DNA of 23,503 nt from CAYTRP01 sp964625145 (GTDB lineage Bacteria > Sumerlaeota > Sumerlaeia > SLMS01 > JAHLLQ01): positions 1-23,503 of the forward strand of contig CAZVAQ010000044.1 in NCBI GenBank assembly GCA_964625145.1, written 5' to 3'. Below the pieces are notes generated by a model. The model was not told where the DNA came from, did no database searches, and saw nothing but the letters and a program-made list of their open reading frames with translations. Within the stretch, counting starts at the first letter, position 1, and each line of letters begins with the position of its first letter. This document shows, one piece after another, positions 1 to 6,766 of the stretch. A program made the position numbers and the translations under genes.

Positions 1-1
1 G

Positions 2-91
2 AACGCGATGGCGGCACCGACGGGGTCGGATGCCTACACCATCGAGAATGTGGTGCCGGACCCGGTGCCGGATGTGCTGACGGTGTTTTGA
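2..91 (+). CDS. C-terminal end of an unidentified protein (partial)
   Basis: An open frame enters from the left edge and stops with TGA at 89-91. It gives 29 residues ending in DPVPDVLTVF. The segment is rich in Val and Pro (VVPDPVPDVLTV) and has no motif I recognise. It could be the tail of an extracellular or repeat-type protein, but the piece is too short to say. The gene runs in the same direction as rplM, and about 155 bases separate its stop from the rplM start. Confidence rests only on the open frame and its position. Confidence 0.45.
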   Translation, partial: NAMAAPTGSDAYTIENVVPDPVPDVLTVF

Positions 92-162
92 GGGGCGGTG
101 AAAGGTCCCTGCTCAAAACCCTTGACCGCGGGGGCGGGGTCTGACTGACTCCCCGTCCCTTT

Positions 163-179
163 CGCCCCGCCTCGGGGCG
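163..179 (+). promoter_or_regulatory. GC hairpin in the rplM leader or upstream gene's 3' end
   Basis: CGCCCCG at 163-169 pairs perfectly with CGGGGCG at 173-179 around a three-base loop. The sequence after it (TTCGGGCTCAAAATATG) has no U-tract, so it is not a standard intrinsic terminator. A TTGACC resembling a -35 box lies upstream at 122-127, but I find no convincing -10. The hairpin may be part of the rplM leader RNA or mark the end of the upstream transcript. Confidence 0.35.
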
Positions 180-207
180 TTCGGGCTCAAAATATGCCCC
201 ATTCCGT

Positions 208-228
208 GGCGCCCGCATGGCGGGTGCC
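208..228 (+). promoter_or_regulatory. Leader hairpin just upstream of rplM, ATG in its loop
   Basis: GGCGCCCGC at 208-216 pairs with GCGGGTGCC at 220-228 over nine base pairs, one of them G-U. The loop is exactly the ATG at 217-219, which is in frame with rplM. The hairpin ends 18 bases before the preferred rplM start at 247. Ribosomal protein genes are often autoregulated through structures near their start codon, and an L13 leader is known in other bacteria. That this is such an element is inference. Confidence 0.4.
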
Positions 229-246
229 CCCCAGAGAGCCGGAAAG

Positions 247-711
247 ATGATCGCACAACGTTCGACGGTCCCGAACGTCAATGAAATCAACGAGAAGTGG
301 TACGTGGTCGACGCGGAGGGCCTGATCGTGGGCCGTCTGGCGGCGCGCGTGGCCAAGCTCATCCGCGGAAAGATGCAGGCCGACTACACGCCGCATCTGA
401 ACCCCAAGATCCACGTGGTGGTCGTGAACGCGGAGAAGGCGATCTTCTCGGGGGACAAGGCCACGACCAAGAAGTACTACTGGCATTCCCGGTTCCGCAC
501 GGGCCTGAAGGAGACGACTCCGGAGAAGTTGCTGGAGAAGAATCCGACGGAGATCCTGCGCAAGGCCATCCACGGGATGCTGCCAAAGAACCGCCTCGGC
601 GCGGTTCTGAACAAGAACGTGCGCATCTATGCAGGCCCCGATCATCCTCACGAGGCCCAGCAGCCCGAGACGGTGGTCATCAAGACCCGCGAAGTGCGCG
701 CGAAGGATTGA
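247..711 (+). CDS. rplM: 50S ribosomal protein L13
   Basis: L13 is an early-assembly protein of the large ribosomal subunit that binds 23S rRNA. The 154-residue product shows the family's core. KWYVVDAEGLIVGRLAARVAKLI lies near the N-terminus. The centre has IFSGDKATTKKYYWHS, and later there are AIHGMLPKNRLG and IYAGPDHPHEAQQPE. Length is slightly above the usual 142-150 residues because of a short N-terminal extension. I chose ATG 247 because AGAGAG at 233-238 sits at a suitable distance and because the in-frame ATG at 217 lies inside a hairpin and adds residues unlike L13. rpsI follows 105 bases downstream, the standard L13-S9 pairing. Confidence 0.96.
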   Translation: MIAQRSTVPNVNEINEKWYVVDAEGLIVGRLAARVAKLIRGKMQADYTPHLNPKIHVVVVNAEKAIFSGDKATTKKYYWHSRFRTGLKETTPEKLLEKNPTEILRKAIHGMLPKNRLGAVLNKNVRIYAGPDHPHEAQQPETVVIKTREVRAKD

Positions 712-724
712 GCAATCAAGGCTT

Positions 725-747
725 AAGGATGAAGGATAAAGGATAAA
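725..747 (+). repeat. Three tandem AAGGATR heptamers between rplM and rpsI
   Basis: AAGGATG (725-731), AAGGATA (732-738) and AAGGATA (739-745) stand head to tail, followed by AA. They lie in the non-coding gap between rplM and rpsI, 70 to 90 bases before the rpsI start. That is too far for them to act as its ribosome-binding site, although each unit resembles a Shine-Dalgarno core. Short tandem heptamers of this kind are known from intergenic regions of some cyanobacteria. A functional role here is not shown. Confidence 0.6.
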
Positions 748-816
748 GCGGGTTTCTCGGACGCTCTGGCCTTCGGACTTCACTCATCACTCTTCCTCCC
801 AACGGAGACCTGATTC

Positions 817-1218
817 ATGGCGGAGAAGCTGGAACAATACCTTGGCACGGGACGCCGCAAGACGGCCATCGCCCGTGTGTACCTGCGCCCCGGCAAGGGG
901 AAGATGATCGTCAACGGCAAGGACTGGAAGTCGTACTTCGGCGACCGCCCGACGCTGGACACGGTGATGCGTGCGCCGCTGGTGGCGACGGACAACGCCT
1001 CGAAGTTTGACATCATTGTCAACGTCGTCGGCGGCGGTCCGGCTGGCCAGGCCACGGCGATCCGCCACGGCATCGCCCGCGCCCTGCTGACCGTGAACCC
1101 CGGCAACCGCTTCGCTCTGAAGAAGGCGGGCTATCTGACGCGCGACCCGCGCGCGGTGGAACGCAAGAAGCCCGGCCTCCACAAGGCCCGCAAGCGCTCG
1201 CAGTACAGCAAGCGCTGA
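817..1218 (+). CDS. rpsI: 30S ribosomal protein S9
   Basis: S9 is a small-subunit protein whose C-terminal tail reaches the decoding region and contacts P-site tRNA. The 133-residue product carries the family hallmarks. These are YLGTGRRKTAIARVYLRPG near the N-terminus, GGGPAGQATAIRHGIARAL in the middle, and LTRDPRAVERKKPGLHKARKRSQYSKR at the end, with the basic tail finishing in SKR. Length is normal (about 130). ATG 817 is preceded by GGAG at 804-807. The gene is second in the rplM-rpsI pair and is closed by an intrinsic terminator starting 27 bases after the stop. Confidence 0.97.
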   Translation: MAEKLEQYLGTGRRKTAIARVYLRPGKGKMIVNGKDWKSYFGDRPTLDTVMRAPLVATDNASKFDIIVNVVGGGPAGQATAIRHGIARALLTVNPGNRFALKKAGYLTRDPRAVERKKPGLHKARKRSQYSKR

Positions 1219-1245
1219 TCGAAGCTGGACAAACCCGCATTCAAC

Positions 1246-1276
1246 GCACCCCGGTCATCTGGCCGGGGTGCTTTTG
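1246..1276 (+). terminator. Intrinsic terminator of the rplM-rpsI operon
   Basis: GCACCCCGG at 1246-1254 pairs perfectly with CCGGGGTGC at 1263-1271 around an eight-base loop. TTTTG follows directly. This is a classical Rho-independent terminator 27 bases after the rpsI stop codon and it separates the ribosomal operon from the next genes. Confidence 0.88.
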
Positions 1277-1376
1277 TTGGTGCCGGGATAGGGACATCAG
1301 GGAGTGAATAGAGGAAAACGGGTGGGGCGTCCATGTCGCTTGATTCTGTGGAACGGTGTTGGCATCTATCCCAAGC

Positions 1377-2450
1377 ATGAGCGACGAGGAACGCCCCACT
1401 CCCGACCCTGACAGCAACGTCCCTAGATGGGATTCCTTGGAGGAAGACTCCGAAGAGGTGGCGGCCGAAATGTTGCCTGCGCCCCGGGAGGAGGACACCT
1501 CTTGGGAAGCGGTACTGGCTCGGGCCGGGGACCGGGGGTCGAAGGCTCAGGTGCCCCTGCAGCCACCAGCTCCGCCGAAGTTTCCGCCGTGGGCGGGGTC
1601 GTGGCTGAAGGCCGCGGTGCCGGTTCTGGTCATCCTGCTGTATGTGGGCTTCCGCATGGCGACGACGCAGCAAGTTCCCCAGTCGCCGGATCTGGTGGAG
1701 CATCGGCCCCTGACGGGGGTGGCTCCGCCGGTCGAAACGGCACAAATGGATTCGGCCGCGCGCGAATTGGTGTCGCGGTTGGAAGGAATGATGGCTCGGG
1801 AGGACTGGCCGGGGATTCTGGTGACCATCGGGGCCCTGGACAAGGAGCTGGCGGCTCATCCTGCCGTGCGGGCGTTCCGGGCGATCGCCCGGGTGGAGAC
1901 GGGAGAGGGGAGTCGCGAGCTGTTGGAAGAGGTGCGGGTGCTCGAACCGGTGTTTGCCGGCGATTCCCGGCAGCGGCCAATGCGGGATTACCTGCGGCTG
2001 ATGCAGGCGGAACTGATCTTCCGGCTGCACGGGGGGAGTGCGGAATCATTGCGGATACATACGGACAGGCTGAGGCAGTTGCTGGCGGATCTGCCCATGA
2101 CAGGGCCGCACCTGCGGATCCGCATGAAGTTGGCCGAGCGGTATGAGCGGTTCGGCGCGGAGGAGGAGAAGGCGGCAGGGTCGTACTTCCGGGACCGGCT
2201 GCGGCTGCGGACGGCGCGGGCTTTGTACCAACAAGGCCTGAGGTGGGTGACAACGCGGGAGGGGTGGCTCGACGCCCAGCCCATCAGCCCCGGTCAGCCG
2301 GCCATCCAGGTGGAGAGGTTTACTCACCGGATTCGCCAGATGAACAAGGCGATCAACGGCTACTCCCTGCCGTATACGGGGGCGGACCGGAACACTTGGA
2401 CGGGCCGGGCAGGGACTCCGGTTCATGATGCGCCCAATGGGACTTGGTGA
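1377..2450 (+). CDS. Single-pass membrane protein, helical C-terminal domain, unknown function
   Basis: I do not recognise this 357-residue protein. Residues 1-60 are acidic and Pro-rich, likely disordered and cytoplasmic. One hydrophobic segment, about residues 76-95 (WLKAAVPVLVILLYVGFRM), should be a membrane anchor. Residues 115-357 look all-helical, rich in Leu, Ala, Arg and Glu with LxxRLE-type periodicity, and could be a TPR-like scaffold outside the membrane. ATG 1377 was preferred to an in-frame GTG at 1356 because it begins the acidic region. Neither has a clear Shine-Dalgarno. The next gene follows on the same strand after 35 bases and is also a membrane protein, so the two probably form an operon. 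No catalytic motif is visible. Confidence 0.72.
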   Translation: MSDEERPTPDPDSNVPRWDSLEEDSEEVAAEMLPAPREEDTSWEAVLARAGDRGSKAQVPLQPPAPPKFPPWAGSWLKAAVPVLVILLYVGFRMATTQQVPQSPDLVEHRPLTGVAPPVETAQMDSAARELVSRLEGMMAREDWPGILVTIGALDKELAAHPAVRAFRAIARVETGEGSRELLEEVRVLEPVFAGDSRQRPMRDYLRLMQAELIFRLHGGSAESLRIHTDRLRQLLADLPMTGPHLRIRMKLAERYERFGAEEEKAAGSYFRDRLRLRTARALYQQGLRWVTTREGWLDAQPISPGQPAIQVERFTHRIRQMNKAINGYSLPYTGADRNTWTGRAGTPVHDAPNGTW

Positions 2451-2485
2451 CTATGAAGTCCGCAGGATGACGGATGGAGGTTGTG

Positions 2486-3556
2486 ATGGGGGGAACTGAA
2501 CATTCCGAACGGCGGCAGCTCCCCTCCGGCGCGGGGGGCGCGGGTCGTTTGTTGGGCGGAGAACCGGCTGGCGACGTGGCGTCGTTGGAATTGTCGATGT
2601 CCGAGCTGTTGTTCCGGATTGGGCTGTTGTTGGCGGCGGGTTTTTTCCTGTGCGAAGGGATGGGTTGGCCTTGGCAGCGCAGCGCCTGGGCGCTGGTGGC
2701 CTCGGTGCCGGGGGTGATCCTGATGGTGATGTGCCTGCTGTTCCAGCTTCGGATCCTGGGGGATTGGCGCCGCCGGAGTCAGATGCCGGTGTTGGTGACA
2801 CTGGGTCTGGTGCTCGTGGTGCCGCTGTCGGGGTTGCTGAGTCCGAACCTGTCGGTGTCGGCGTTGCCGGAACCGATGCGCGAGTTGTTGACCAGTGCGG
2901 CGCGGACGGTGGGGAGCTTGTGGCTGCTGGGTGGAGTTGCCGGATTTCTGCTGTGGGGTGCGATCTTGTCGGCCTACCTGCTGCTGCTGGCGATGCTCGT
3001 GCTGACGCGTGGGGCGTTCCAGCGGGGAATCGCCGGGGCCATGGGTATTCTGGCCCTGTTTCTGGGGTTGCTGCTGTATCCTGTGGCGGAGACGGCCGTG
3101 GGGTTTGCGCTGCTGGCGTGGTTCTTTTGGGTGCAGTTCGAGCGGCCTCTGCTGGTGCCTGATCGCTTGAGGCCGCACTTGTCGGCGCGCCAGATCGACA
3201 CGCTGACGGCGCTGGATTGGGACGGGAGCCTGTCCACCGGGGAGACCAAGGCTTATCTGGCCCACGATGCGGCGGCCTTTGGGCAGATGCTGGATTGCGG
3301 GTTGGTGGAGTTCGACCCGCTCACGCGGCTGGTGCTGCCGGGGCCTCGGCTTCGTCACGATGCGACCAGCGGGGCGTTGGAGGAGTTCCTTCGGACGGGG
3401 TGGGGCGCGGGGGGCCTCGGGTTGGTCCGTTGGCCCCGGGGGGGGGTTTGGGGTTTTCCGGTGGGGGGGGGGGGGGGGGGGGGGGGGGGGCGGGGGGGGG
3501 GCTGTACATCCTTCTGCCGGATTTTGTACCGGGCCCGATCGACGATGTGCTCGTGA
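2486..3556 (+). CDS. Polytopic membrane protein, frame broken at a poly-G tract
   Basis: About six to seven hydrophobic segments fill the N-terminal two thirds, for example LLFRIGLLLAAGFFL, VLVTLGLVLVVPLSGLL and GILALFLGLLLYPV. They are followed by a soluble stretch (LSARQIDTLTALDWDGSLS...). ATG 2486 is preferred because GGAGG sits five bases upstream; ATG 2474 overlaps that site. After about 3430 the frame becomes Gly-rich and runs through G28-C-G10 into CTSFCRILYRARS, which does not look like protein. A plausible ending exists in another frame from 3502 to 3624. The real gene therefore probably spans 2486-3624 and the tract holds an assembly error or frameshift. Function unknown. It pairs with the membrane protein upstream. 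Confidence 0.65.
   Translation: MGGTEHSERRQLPSGAGGAGRLLGGEPAGDVASLELSMSELLFRIGLLLAAGFFLCEGMGWPWQRSAWALVASVPGVILMVMCLLFQLRILGDWRRRSQMPVLVTLGLVLVVPLSGLLSPNLSVSALPEPMRELLTSAARTVGSLWLLGGVAGFLLWGAILSAYLLLLAMLVLTRGAFQRGIAGAMGILALFLGLLLYPVAETAVGFALLAWFFWVQFERPLLVPDRLRPHLSARQIDTLTALDWDGSLSTGETKAYLAHDAAAFGQMLDCGLVEFDPLTRLVLPGPRLRHDATSGALEEFLRTGWGAGGLGLVRWPRGGVWGFPVGGGGGGGGGRGGGCTSFCRILYRARSTMCS
3463..3501 (+). repeat. G28-C-G10 homopolymer tract
   Basis: Twenty-eight consecutive G (3463-3490), one C, then ten more G (3492-3501). Just before it are C4-G9-T3-G4-T4, a stretch that looks homopolymer-smeared. The tract sits inside a membrane protein gene and shifts its frame. Long G runs like this are typical of two-colour sequencing artefacts or polishing failure. 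A genuine G-quadruplex-forming tract is the alternative. Confidence 0.9.
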
Positions 3557-3624
3557 TGTTTCTGTGTGCGGGGGCGGGTTTTGATTGGTTCAAGGGTCTA
3601 AAGCGGGGGGAGAAAGGGAGCTGA
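3502..3624 (+). CDS. C-terminal part of the frame-broken membrane protein (DUF1232-like end)
   Basis: In the frame entered right after the G tract, the sequence reads LYILLPDFVPGPIDDVLVM, then a Gly/Ala-rich hydrophobic stretch and FDWFKGLKRG, stopping with TGA at 3622-3624. The pattern (Y)xLLPDFxPGPIDDVxV resembles the short DUF1232/YkvA-type membrane motif, in which a Pro-Asp-(Leu/Phe)-(Ile/Val)-Pro segment is followed by Asp-Asp. It is far more protein-like than the other frame. It should belong to the gene starting at 2486, with the tract off by two extra bases or one missing base (modulo three). Confidence 0.6.
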   Translation: MYILLPDFVPGPIDDVLVMFLCAGAGFDWFKGLKRGEKGS

Positions 3625-3748
3625 CAGGGGGGCTTTGCCAGAAAAGAGGTCAAACTGTGAAATTGGACCTTGAAATCCCCGTCACCCCTGTGGTTGACTA
3701 CTCGCACGGTTGGTGAAGGACACCCAACACCACGAGTCTTAAGAGGAC

Positions 3749-4090
3749 ATGGCCAAGGTAACCTTCTATTACAAAAAGGGATGTTCTGCTTGTAACAAGA
3801 CCCTGAAGTTTCTTGAGACGATCGGCCATGAGGTGGATCGTCGGGACTTGGACGAGTATCCCCCTCCCCGCTCTCTGCTGGAAACCCATATCGATGCCAA
3901 GAACGTGAAGGCGTACCTCAACACGAGGTCCACGGCCTACCGCGATCACGGCCTCAAGGACGATCCCCCCACGAAGAAGGGGGCGATCGAGTTGATGATG
4001 CGCGACCCGAACCTGATCAAGCGGCCGATCACGGTGAAGGGGAAGCGGGCGGTGTTTGGCTACGACGAGAAGGAGCTGAAAGACCTGTAA
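3749..4090 (+). CDS. ArsC/Spx-family thioredoxin-fold protein
   Basis: The 113-residue product starts with a beta strand and a redox motif, KVTFYYKKGCSACNKTLKFLE, with Cys12 and Cys15 in CxxC spacing. It continues with an ArsC-like body and a conserved IKRPITVKGKRAVFGYDEKEL end. Arg92 (KRP) matches the Arg that contacts the reactive Cys or oxyanion in ArsC/Spx proteins. Length is typical of this family. Candidate roles are a glutaredoxin-linked arsenate reductase or an Spx/YffB-like redox protein. The CxxC form and the lack of other ars genes nearby argue against a firm arsenate reductase call. The start follows AAGAGG closely. An intrinsic terminator begins about 60 bases after the stop, so the transcript probably ends there. 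Confidence 0.8.
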   Translation: MAKVTFYYKKGCSACNKTLKFLETIGHEVDRRDLDEYPPPRSLLETHIDAKNVKAYLNTRSTAYRDHGLKDDPPTKKGAIELMMRDPNLIKRPITVKGKRAVFGYDEKELKDL

Positions 4091-4151
4091 GGTCTTCCGC
4101 GTCCCGGGTTCGTCGGGGCTTGCGCCAGTGGGCTGGCAGCCGTTCATCTTT

Positions 4152-4190
4152 CGCCCCGTCCCCGGAAAATGGGGGCGGGGCGTCTTCTTT
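4152..4190 (+). terminator. Intrinsic terminator after the ArsC-like gene
   Basis: CGCCCCGTCCCC at 4152-4163 pairs with GGGGGCGGGGCG at 4171-4182 (twelve pairs, one G-U) around a seven-base A-rich loop. TCTTCTTT follows. It lies between the ArsC-like gene and the LptF/LptG-like gene, which makes an upstream start for the latter at 4169 unlikely. Confidence 0.85.
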
Positions 4191-4234
4191 GTGGAGCCCG
4201 AGAGTCCCGATCCCCCTTCCCCGTCCGCCTGCTC

Positions 4235-5473
4235 ATGAAAACATTGCAGCTCTATTGCCTGAAGGAAGTCCTGGCGCCCATTTTCGTGAGCGCGTTGTTC
4301 TTTGTGTTCGCGCTGATGGTGCTGCGGTTGTTCGCGTTGAGCCAGTTGCTGCTCAGTGCCGGGGTGAGCTGGAGCATCGTGGGCGAGGTGTTCCTGATCA
4401 TCATCGGGACCGTGCTCACCTTCGTGATCCCCATGGCGGTGCTGCTGGGGACCCTGATCGGCGTTGGGCGGTTGGCGGCGGAGAACGAGATCCTGGCGAT
4501 GCGCGCAGCGGGCGTGCACCTGGGGCGTGTGTTTTACCCTTCGGTGATCGTGGCTTTCTTCGTTTCCGGAGGCTTGATCGCGATGGGGCATTATGCAATG
4601 CCCGCGTTCTTCCAGCGCCTGACGAACCTGAGCATCGAGGCGCAGTTCAACCTGCTGTCCAACCTGCAGCCCGGGGTGATGTACCCCAGCATTGGCAACA
4701 CGGGGAGTGAGCTGAGCCTGTACTACGACCGCCGTCCCGCCGAAGTCGAACGCGAACCCGGTATCCTGAAGATGGAAGGGGTGACGATGCGGCTGATCCT
4801 GAAGGAGGTGACGGAGCCCGGCGCTGTTGCCGCCGGTCCCAGCGCGACGCCCTCGGAGGAGTTCATCATCAGCGCGCGCGCCGGCCGCATCGAGGCGCAT
4901 CACGATAGCCGCAAGATCGAGCTCTATCTGGAGAACGGATCGCTGACGCCGCTGCCGCACGAGCGTTCCACGCGCACGACCGTGATGCGGTTCGACTCCT
5001 TGGTGAACGAGATCGACACGGACCTGGACATCAACCAGCGCATCAAGGACACGGTGCGCGAGATGAAGTTCCCCCAGCTTTTCCAGCTTGTCTCGACACC
5101 GCCGGAAAAGCCGATCTGGAACAACGACGAGTTCGGACGGCGCATCTTCAGCAACTGGCGCGCCTACTTCGCGGCGCGCAATGAATTCATCCAGAGGTTC
5201 TCGCTGCCGCTGGCGTGCGTGGCGTTTGTGATGGTGGCGATTCCGCTGGCGATCGAGATCCGGCCAAAGGCAAAGGCCTTCTCGTTCCTGATGGCGGCGG
5301 GACTGATGATGCTGTACTACATGTTCCTGACGCTGGCGAGCAGCCTGGGAGCGAGTGGAACGCTGGACGCGTCCATTCTCTCATGGACACTGCTGGTGTT
5401 TGTCTTCATGCTTCCGAACATGCTGCTGGCCGGTGCGGGCGCGTTCCTGTTCTGGCGTGCCTTGAAGCGATGA
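4235..5473 (+). CDS. LptF/LptG-family (YjgP/YjgQ) LPS export permease
   Basis: LptF and LptG are the two permeases that, with the LptB ATPase, extract lipopolysaccharide from the inner membrane and pass it to LptC-LptA. The 412-residue product has the family layout. It opens with LYCLKEVLAPIFVSALFFVFALMVLRL, then two further helices including FVIPMAVLLGTLIGVGRLAAENEILAMRAAGV, which is the conserved cytoplasmic coupling region. A central periplasmic beta-rich domain (about residues 120-300) follows, and three C-terminal helices end at FLFWRALKR. ATG 4235 was chosen because it begins MKTLQLYCLKEV, the usual family N-terminus, and lies beyond the terminator. Whether it is LptF or LptG cannot be decided. 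No second copy is present in the window. Confidence 0.9.
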   Translation: MKTLQLYCLKEVLAPIFVSALFFVFALMVLRLFALSQLLLSAGVSWSIVGEVFLIIIGTVLTFVIPMAVLLGTLIGVGRLAAENEILAMRAAGVHLGRVFYPSVIVAFFVSGGLIAMGHYAMPAFFQRLTNLSIEAQFNLLSNLQPGVMYPSIGNTGSELSLYYDRRPAEVEREPGILKMEGVTMRLILKEVTEPGAVAAGPSATPSEEFIISARAGRIEAHHDSRKIELYLENGSLTPLPHERSTRTTVMRFDSLVNEIDTDLDINQRIKDTVREMKFPQLFQLVSTPPEKPIWNNDEFGRRIFSNWRAYFAARNEFIQRFSLPLACVAFVMVAIPLAIEIRPKAKAFSFLMAAGLMMLYYMFLTLASSLGASGTLDASILSWTLLVFVFMLPNMLLAGAGAFLFWRALKR

Positions 5474-5545
5474 AATTCTTGGTTGGTGCGAGAGGTCTTT
5501 GATCGCTTCCCGGACCGGCGGCAATCCTTCCCTGGAGCGTCCACG

Positions 5546-6724
5546 ATGTCCCTGCGCTTTCTGACTCCGGTACTTGTCACCATGTTGATCGCCATCTTCA
5601 CGGCCTCGTGCGCTTCGCGCGGTGGAGAAGGGCACCTGATGATAGTGGGTGGCGCACTGTCCCGCGACAACAACCTGATCTACGACGAGATGGCGCGCCT
5701 TGGCGGTGCGAACGCCACGGCGGGGATCCTGCCGACGGCCAGTGGCGTGCCGGAGGAATCCGGCGCCTCGGCCGTGTCGCGGTTCCAGCAACTGCTGGGC
5801 GAAGCAAACGTGGAGCTGATCCCGGTGACATTCCAGACGCCCGAGCTGGCGGACGATCCCGCCATCGCGGCGCAGATTCGCAAGCATGACATCATCTGGT
5901 TCGTCGGCGGTGACCAGTCGCGCATCATCGATGCATTCCGCCGTCCCGGGGATGCACGCGGCGACACGGAAGGGTATCGCGCGCTGCTGTCGGTGCTGAA
6001 GCGCGACGGCTTGATCGGCGGGACATCCGCCGGCGCGGCGATGATGAGCGATCCGGCCATCGGCGGCGGCAGCAGCGAGAAGGCATTGGAGTCTGGCCGC
6101 GGCGAGTACAGCCCCGACGAGACGGAAGAGCGCGGCGTGGTCATCCGCGACGGGATGGGCTTCTTCCCGTACGGCATCGTCGACCAGCACTTCCTGGCAC
6201 GCGGGCGACTGGGCCGGCTCATTGCAGCGTTGGAGGAGACCGGTGTGGCGCGGGGGTATGGTATTGATGAAGACAGCGCCATCGCGGTGAACCTGAACAC
6301 GGGCGAGATTCGCGTGCTGGGTCCGCAGGGCTTGATCCTGGCGGATGTGCGGCGCTTGTCGCGTCAGGGGCTTGCGCGCGAGAACATCCGCATCTCGATG
6401 CTGTCCACCGGTGATTCCGTCGACGGAGATACAGGGCGAATCACCCATGCGGCGGGGTATGCGCCGTTCAATGCCATGCCGGATGCGCCGTCAACGTTGG
6501 CGCCAATTCCCGACGCGTGGGGGCGCTGGACGATCCGGACGGCGCTGCTGGCGCTGGCGGAATCCAATGCGAGCGAGGTGCTACTGACCGGAGAGCGGTT
6601 CGACATTCGCTTCTCGAAGGACAGTGACACGTACAGCATCATCAACCCGACGCAGCCGGGTTCGCCCGTGTCAGTGGTGAATGCGAGAATGGACATCGTG
6701 CACAAGGCTTCGGCCGGAAACTGA
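5546..6724 (+). CDS. Cyanophycinase-like S51 family lipoprotein
   Basis: Cyanophycinases are serine peptidases of family S51 that release beta-Asp-Arg from cyanophycin. The 392-residue product has a hydrophobic signal ending in FTASC with lipobox Cys22, so it is probably a lipoprotein. The S51 signatures follow: MIVGGALSRDN, FVGGDQSR (residues 119-126), GGTSAGAAMMS with nucleophile Ser161, VDQHFLARGRLGRL and YGIDEDSAI. About 120 extra C-terminal residues are of unknown function. GGAG at 5534-5537 sits eight bases before ATG 5546. No cyanophycin synthetase is present, so a related peptidase acting on exogenous beta-aspartyl peptides is possible. The fold call is strong and the substrate is not known. 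Confidence 0.86.
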   Translation: MSLRFLTPVLVTMLIAIFTASCASRGGEGHLMIVGGALSRDNNLIYDEMARLGGANATAGILPTASGVPEESGASAVSRFQQLLGEANVELIPVTFQTPELADDPAIAAQIRKHDIIWFVGGDQSRIIDAFRRPGDARGDTEGYRALLSVLKRDGLIGGTSAGAAMMSDPAIGGGSSEKALESGRGEYSPDETEERGVVIRDGMGFFPYGIVDQHFLARGRLGRLIAALEETGVARGYGIDEDSAIAVNLNTGEIRVLGPQGLILADVRRLSRQGLARENIRISMLSTGDSVDGDTGRITHAAGYAPFNAMPDAPSTLAPIPDAWGRWTIRTALLALAESNASEVLLTGERFDIRFSKDSDTYSIINPTQPGSPVSVVNARMDIVHKASAGN

Positions 6725-6766
6725 TAGCTTCCATTGGGCATTTCTGGAGAGGAACTTCTGCTCGTC

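Noticed and set aside
3749..4090. Calling the ArsC-like gene a true arsenate reductase (arsC)
   Set aside because: No ars genes nearby and a CxxC motif shared with Spx-type proteins; the family call is safe but the reaction is not.
3698..4960. Antisense open frame of 420 codons opposite the ArsC-like and LptF/LptG-like genes
   Set aside because: Rich in Gln, His and Arg without domain features, and it covers two recognisable + strand genes and a terminator.
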